From an uncultured Prevotella sp. (GTDB lineage Bacteria > Bacteroidota > Bacteroidia > Bacteroidales > Bacteroidaceae): a stretch of 33,207 bases of DNA. Below are positions 28,796 through 33,207 of this stretch, in pieces. The stretch is from positions 1 to 33,207 of the forward strand of contig UQTI01000034.1 in assembly GCA_900543975.1 (NCBI GenBank), written 5' to 3'. The translations under genes were made by a program, and so were the position numbers. A model generated the notes under the pieces. That model ran no database searches. It worked only from the letters and a program-made list of their open reading frames with translations, and was not told the DNA's origin. How positions within the stretch are numbered: the first letter of the stretch is position 1; the number at the start of each line of letters is the position of its first letter.

Positions 28796-30508
28796 TTATT
28801 CTGTCCAACCGAAGTTCTGCTTGATAGCAGGATTCAGCGTGATCTGCTGTGTCGGGATGGGATACAGATAATACTTCTTGTTGAATTTGCGCACGGCATT
28901 TGTTGCCTGGATGTAGCCATCAGAGGTGATGGTAGGACCATCAGTAACATTACCTACATGTGCGCCCTGGTTAACAGCGGGATGAGCCTCGGTGTCGATC
29001 TTGTCGAGCTGGTGCCAACGGATAAGATCCCAGTAACGATACCAGTTGTCAAGCATAAGCTCGCAACGGCGTGCGCGGCGGATCTCCCAAATCAGGTTGC
29101 TTACGCCATGGTTGTTGGCGGGGTCGGCAGCAGGAGTCAAGGTGATCTTAGCGTTGTCGTTACCGAAGGCACGCTTCTGGATGAGGTTCACACTCTTGTC
29201 GAGCTCGTCCTGAGTGATAGTGCCCAGTTCAGCCTTTGCCTCAGCATAGTTGAGCAGGATTACAGAGTACCAGTAGAGAGGAGCATCGGTGTAACCGGTG
29301 TTGGTGTTTGTACGATAGTACGACTCCAGAGTCTGGTTATCAAACTTGAAGATGGTGTAACCAGTTGAAGAGGTCATGTTGGCACCACCGGCAGCAGCGG
29401 GAGCTGGACGCTTCCAGCCGTGTCCCTTGAAGCAAACGATAGAGTCGACCAGTACGCTCAGACGCGGGTCGCGGTTGTCGAGAGCCTTCTTTATAGAGTA
29501 GTTGCCATCAGCGTTCTTCACAGCGAGGTCGCTCTTGTCGAGGCCTGTATTTGCCAGAGGCTTGCCATCCTTGAAGAGGAACGCGTCGAACGCGTCGCGG
29601 GTGATACCGCGCTGCTCGGTAGAACCACAGGTGTAGTCGACCAGACCGTGCATCACAACGTCTTTCTCATAGTTGCGGAAGAAGATAATCTCCTTGTTGC
29701 CGTTGAGACCGAGAGCGTTGTAGATGTCGCCATACTTGGCAGACAGGGTGTATGTGCCGTCCATCAGAGCCTGCGAAGCCTTTACGCTCTCCTCAAGATA
29801 CTTCTTTGAACGTGCTGCATCGGGAGCGATGCCGTTCTCTGCTGTTGTACAGTATTTGCGGAATGTTCCCTCGTAGAGACAGATGTCGCTCTTCATAGCC
29901 AGTGCCATGTTCTTGCTCCACAGAGTCTTGTCGCTTGAAGCACCGAGGTTTTTGATAGCATAGTCGAGGTCTTCGAGCACCTTGTCCATCACAACGTCGC
30001 GGTTGTCGCGCTCGCCCCAGATCTTTTCATCCTCGGGGTCGGTGATAACGTAGTCGATCCACTCCACATCGCCATACATGCGGACCAGCATGTAGTAGTC
30101 CCAGGCGCGGGCCAAGCGTGCGATAGCAACATACTTGGTCTTTGATGCTTCCTTCAATGAAGAAGAAGGCACGTTCTGGATCACATAGTTGGCACGACGT
30201 GCTTCTGTGAACCAGTCGTTATAGTTGCTGGCAGTGTTGGGGATGGTCTTGTATGTCCAGTCGTCGAGTGTAGACGTGGCCTGGTCATCGCCGAGGCTCT
30301 TGAAATAGAACCATCCGTAGCCACCGCCCTGGCTGTAGCCTACAAAGTTTGTGTAGAAACGGTTTGTATAGCTCTCAACGGCGTTCTCATTGCTCCAGAA
30401 AGATTTGCCCTCGGTGAAGGTATCGCGGGGATCTCTGTCGAGGAAATCGTCGCAACTGGTCAAGGTCAAAGCTGCAGCAGCGAGAGCCAATATTATTGAT
30501 TTTCTCAT
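28796..30508 (-). CDS. SusD/RagB family nutrient-binding outer-membrane lipoprotein
   Basis: A 570-residue lipoprotein that sits on the SusC barrel and captures glycans or other oligomers at the cell surface. The signal peptide has a lipobox LTSC with C19 as the lipid-bearing residue, followed by DDFLDRDP, the usual SusD opening. The TPR-like helices and the SusD N-terminal domain fill the first half (with WDYYMLVRMYGDV at about 137-149), and the RagB/SusD C-terminal part follows (with YNLLNYAEAKAELG-like ILLNYAEAKAELG and LIWEIRRARRCELM). It is 49 bp downstream of susC. No glycosidase, sensor or anti-sigma gene lies downstream, so the substrate cannot be inferred from the window. Confidence 0.95.
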   Translation of the reverse strand: MRKSIILALAAAALTLTSCDDFLDRDPRDTFTEGKSFWSNENAVESYTNRFYTNFVGYSQGGGYGWFYFKSLGDDQATSTLDDWTYKTIPNTASNYNDWFTEARRANYVIQNVPSSSLKEASKTKYVAIARLARAWDYYMLVRMYGDVEWIDYVITDPEDEKIWGERDNRDVVMDKVLEDLDYAIKNLGASSDKTLWSKNMALAMKSDICLYEGTFRKYCTTAENGIAPDAARSKKYLEESVKASQALMDGTYTLSAKYGDIYNALGLNGNKEIIFFRNYEKDVVMHGLVDYTCGSTEQRGITRDAFDAFLFKDGKPLANTGLDKSDLAVKNADGNYSIKKALDNRDPRLSVLVDSIVCFKGHGWKRPAPAAAGGANMTSSTGYTIFKFDNQTLESYYRTNTNTGYTDAPLYWYSVILLNYAEAKAELGTITQDELDKSVNLIQKRAFGNDNAKITLTPAADPANNHGVSNLIWEIRRARRCELMLDNWYRYWDLIRWHQLDKIDTEAHPAVNQGAHVGNVTDGPTITSDGYIQATNAVRKFNKKYYLYPIPTQQITLNPAIKQNFGWTE

Positions 30509-30557
30509 AATTGTTCGTTTTTTTAAAGTTTCACTTACTGTTAAGTTTCACTCATTG

Positions 30558-33207
30558 TTAGAAGGTCACCTGAACACCTACAGACCATGTGCGGGTCATA
30601 GGATAGGTACGTCCCCATGTGCCGTAGCTGAGAGCACCCTGGCCTGCGTTCATTTCGGGGTCAACAGGATAATCCTTGGCGCCGTTGTAGAGGAGGCAGA
30701 GGTTGTTTACGCTACCGTAGAAGCGAACCTTCTCCATGTAAACCTTCTTGGTGATGCTTGCGGGAAGTGTGTAACCGATGGTCACGTTCTTCAGACGCAG
30801 ATAAGCCATGTTAACCAGATACTTGGTCTGTGGGTAATAGTTGTGCGAGCCACCGATGGGTGCCAAGCCTGAAACGTTGCCTGCAGCCTCGTTGCCTGAA
30901 TAGAGGCAAGGATAGCGGTTGCTCTGGCTGATGTCTACGATGCCGTTTTCGGGATCATAGATGTTGTAGCTGGTCTGGTTAGCGTAGATGGCCTTGTCGG
31001 CGTCACGCATGAGCGGGAACACGAATGACGACTGGGTCCACATGTCGCGCTTGCCTACACCCTGGAAGAAGAGGTCGAGGTCGATGCCCTTCCATGAACC
31101 ACCGAGGTGGAAGCTATACTCGTAGCGAGGCAATGTGTTACCGATGACCTTGAGGTCGCCGTGGTCGTCGGCTGTACCCTTACCGCCGTCAATCACACCG
31201 TCACCGTTCAGGTCCTTATACTTGATATCACCAGGGCCGTAAACGAAGTTGTTGGTCTGAATGCCTGTCTGGTCGGCTACGCCTTTATTGTAAATCCACT
31301 TGCCGTTAGCGTCCTTACCGTTGAAGTCGGCTTCGGTGAAGTAGCGGTCGGTCTCAAAGCCCCAGATGTCGCCCCATGTCTCACCCTCGTAAGCATACAT
31401 ACGAGCGTTTGAAGCTGAAACGATGCCACCGGTGTAACCGATAATCTTTGAGTCGCTGTTCCACTTTGTAATCTTCGACTTAGAGTCGCCGATGTTGACC
31501 TGAGCGTAAACGTTCAGGTCTTTGTTGATCTGCTTGCGATAGTTCAAGGTCAACTCCCAACCGCGTGTGCGCATGGTTCCTGCGTTGGTGAAAGGAGCTG
31601 TAGCACCTGCCACGCTCGGGATGGCCTTACCCGGAGCAAGCATGTCGTTTGTTGTACGCTGATACCAGTCGAATGTCACTGACAGGTCGTCGTTCAAGAA
31701 GCTCAGGTCAACACCCACGTCGGCGGTGTTGATGCGCTCCCATGTCAGAGAAGAGCTTACCCAATCGGGCAGCTGGAACTGGTTGAGGCGTGTGCCCTTG
31801 TTGTCAAGCCAATAGAGTTTGGTCTGTTCAACAGGCGAAACGGTAGAGATAAACATGTTGTCGCCTACGGCCTCGTTACCGATCTCACCATAAGAGAAGC
31901 GCAGCTTACCGTTGTTGATGACGTGGTGCAGATTCTTCCAGTAGCCTTCCTCTGTGAAGCGGTAGCCTAATGACATTGATGGGAAGAACGCCCACTTGCT
32001 GCCTGCGGGGAAGCGAGAAGAGCCGTCGTAACGTCCGTTCAGCTCGAGCAGGTAGATGCCCTTGTAGTCGTAGTTGATACGTCCGAAGTAGCCGGCTGTT
32101 GAGCGGTCGCCTGTAGAAGAGTTGATGACGGCCTTTGCCATGTCACCGTAAGCCAGGTTCAGCTCAGGATAATCCTCGTTGTAAAGCTGTGTGCGCTTAG
32201 CATCGAACGTATCGCTCTTGAAGCGCTCGCCGTTAATACCAACCATAGCGCTGAAGTTGTGTGCGTCGAGCCATGTGTGGTTATAGTTTACATAAGCATT
32301 GGCCGTCCAGCGGTTCTGCTTGATGTTCTGGCGGTAAGCGTTTGATGTCGACTGCTGAACGATGTAGCCAGGCTTGGTGCCTGTCCAGTTCATACCATAG
32401 ATAGAGTGGTTGCTCTGTGAATAGTTGTAGTTGTCTATCTGATAGGTGTAGTCGACATTGAATGTCAAATCCTTCGTGATGTGTGCGATAGCGTAAGCGT
32501 TGATACGTGTCTGGTCGTGGATGTTGGTCAGGCGGGCAGCCTGTTTCTGCATTGCCAGCACGCGGAAGTCTTGCTTCTCGCCGTTCTCGTCAACGATATA
32601 TCCTGAAGGAATGAAGAATGAGCCCCAACGCCACAGATACTGGTAGATGTTGTTGTAAGCGTTGGCCTCGCTGAAGTTACGGCGTACAAAGTTGACACGT
32701 GTGCCCACTGTCAACCAGTCGGTAACGTCGGTCTTCAGGTTGGCTGTGAAGTTGTAACGAGAGAGCTTGCCCGGGTTAAACTTCATGATGTCCTGCTTGT
32801 AGTCGTAAGACATAGAGGTATAATAAGATGTGCGGCCGCTTGATCCGTTCAGTGACACGCTGTGGGTCTGTGAAGGAGCTGCCTTGTCATACCAGATGTC
32901 CTGAATGTCGTAGTCGGCATAGTAGAAGGGCTGACCGTTGACTATCATGTAGTCGCCTACGTTGTCAAGGCCTGTACCCTTGATCATCTCGCCATACTTT
33001 TTCTTGCCGCTGTGCTGCTCTTTCCATGCCTTGGCATAGGGGAGAGCCTGGTTGAAATACATACCGAACAACTCAACATCGCCACCAGTGCGTGCGGCAC
33101 CGCGAAGGGCTGCCTCCATCTGTGAGGGAACATCGGGATAGTCGGGGAGTACGGTAGCGCGGTCCCATGCGAAGTGGCCGTCATACTTAACCTGTACCTT
33201 CTCGCCC
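30558..33207 (-). CDS. SusC/RagA family TonB-linked outer-membrane protein (partial)
   Basis: The C-terminal part, about 882 residues, of a SusC-type TonB-dependent transporter; the reading frame is open to the window edge, so the N terminus (signal peptide, carboxypeptidase-like domain, TonB box and most of the plug) is missing. The first visible residues, GEKVQVKYDGHFAW, come from the plug-barrel junction. Typical late signatures are YLLELNGRYDGSSRFPAGSKWAF-like segments (near 32040), SLGYRFTEEGYW, GNTLPRYEYSFHLGGSWKG in parts near 31110, and the terminal WSVGVQVTF. An internal ATG at 33119 is not the real start. It forms one operon with susD. The imported nutrient is unknown. Confidence 0.95.
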   Translation of the reverse strand, partial: GEKVQVKYDGHFAWDRATVLPDYPDVPSQMEAALRGAARTGGDVELFGMYFNQALPYAKAWKEQHSGKKKYGEMIKGTGLDNVGDYMIVNGQPFYYADYDIQDIWYDKAAPSQTHSVSLNGSSGRTSYYTSMSYDYKQDIMKFNPGKLSRYNFTANLKTDVTDWLTVGTRVNFVRRNFSEANAYNNIYQYLWRWGSFFIPSGYIVDENGEKQDFRVLAMQKQAARLTNIHDQTRINAYAIAHITKDLTFNVDYTYQIDNYNYSQSNHSIYGMNWTGTKPGYIVQQSTSNAYRQNIKQNRWTANAYVNYNHTWLDAHNFSAMVGINGERFKSDTFDAKRTQLYNEDYPELNLAYGDMAKAVINSSTGDRSTAGYFGRINYDYKGIYLLELNGRYDGSSRFPAGSKWAFFPSMSLGYRFTEEGYWKNLHHVINNGKLRFSYGEIGNEAVGDNMFISTVSPVEQTKLYWLDNKGTRLNQFQLPDWVSSSLTWERINTADVGVDLSFLNDDLSVTFDWYQRTTNDMLAPGKAIPSVAGATAPFTNAGTMRTRGWELTLNYRKQINKDLNVYAQVNIGDSKSKITKWNSDSKIIGYTGGIVSASNARMYAYEGETWGDIWGFETDRYFTEADFNGKDANGKWIYNKGVADQTGIQTNNFVYGPGDIKYKDLNGDGVIDGGKGTADDHGDLKVIGNTLPRYEYSFHLGGSWKGIDLDLFFQGVGKRDMWTQSSFVFPLMRDADKAIYANQTSYNIYDPENGIVDISQSNRYPCLYSGNEAAGNVSGLAPIGGSHNYYPQTKYLVNMAYLRLKNVTIGYTLPASITKKVYMEKVRFYGSVNNLCLLYNGAKDYPVDPEMNAGQGALSYGTWGRTYPMTRTWSVGVQVTF

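Noticed and set aside
1..33207. CRISPR array, tRNA or rRNA genes, insertion sequences, prophage, toxin-antitoxin or restriction genes
   Set aside because: I looked in all spacers for spaced identical repeats, tRNA T-loop patterns and transposase- or integrase-like frames and found none.

Overview
The window looks like a Bacteroidota chromosome, most likely Prevotellaceae (Prevotella/Segatella-like). The support is: SusC/SusD outer-membrane pair, two further TonB-dependent receptors, a DUF5020 porin-like protein, a large secreted protein with choice-of-anchor J domains and a probable type IX secretion tail, a cobalamin-dependent ribonucleotide reductase, and repeated Bacteroidota-type promoters (TAnnTTTG at -7, TTTG or TTG about 18-20 bp upstream). 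Shine-Dalgarno sequences are largely absent. The genus is an inference; nothing here fixes the species.

Layout. (1) 138-4500, minus strand: an apparent operon of a two-part FAD/Fe-S dehydrogenase (D-lactate/D-2-hydroxyacid type), a DUF5020 outer-membrane protein and a nitroreductase. (2) 4775-6322, plus: LemA and a TPM-domain membrane protein. (3) 6429-9367, plus: class II ribonucleotide reductase (NrdJ) and dihydroneopterin aldolase (FolB). (4) 9557-12078, plus: N-acetylmuramoyl-L-alanine amidase and an MCE/MlaD lipid-transport protein. (5) 12423-13838, plus: dnaA, preceded by a structured non-coding stretch and followed by a strong hairpin terminator. (6) 14028-17236: a TonB-dependent receptor and an AEC-family carrier, divergently transcribed. 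(7) 17323-22740, minus: a thiamine-uptake neighbourhood made of a TPP riboswitch, a TonB receptor (OMP-thi type), a PnuC/PnuT permease and, after an intervening nagA, thiamine pyrophosphokinase. (8) 22997-26161, minus: a 1054-residue secreted multidomain protein. (9) 26356-27486, plus: an uncharacterised protein with ATP-grasp-like motifs and an apparently leaderless mRNA. (10) 27549-28493, minus: a YitT-family membrane protein. (11) 28796-33207, minus: SusD and a SusC that runs off the window edge.

How the genes work together. The best-supported unit is thiamine salvage: TPP-sensing RNA controls an outer-membrane receptor and an inner-membrane permease, and a nearby kinase converts thiamine to TPP. 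The NrdJ enzyme implies a need for adenosylcobalamin, but I see no cobalamin riboswitch here. Most of the rest is core metabolism and envelope maintenance.

I see no phage, transposase, CRISPR array, defence island, rRNA or tRNA. The unusual material is between the genes: a dispersed GTTAACTTCC repeat that forms a large inverted repeat between the thiamine receptor and permease genes, several perfect or near-perfect tandem duplications at gene ends, and three consecutive hairpins upstream of dnaA. The best candidate for something undescribed is the leaderless ATP-grasp-like gene at 26356.
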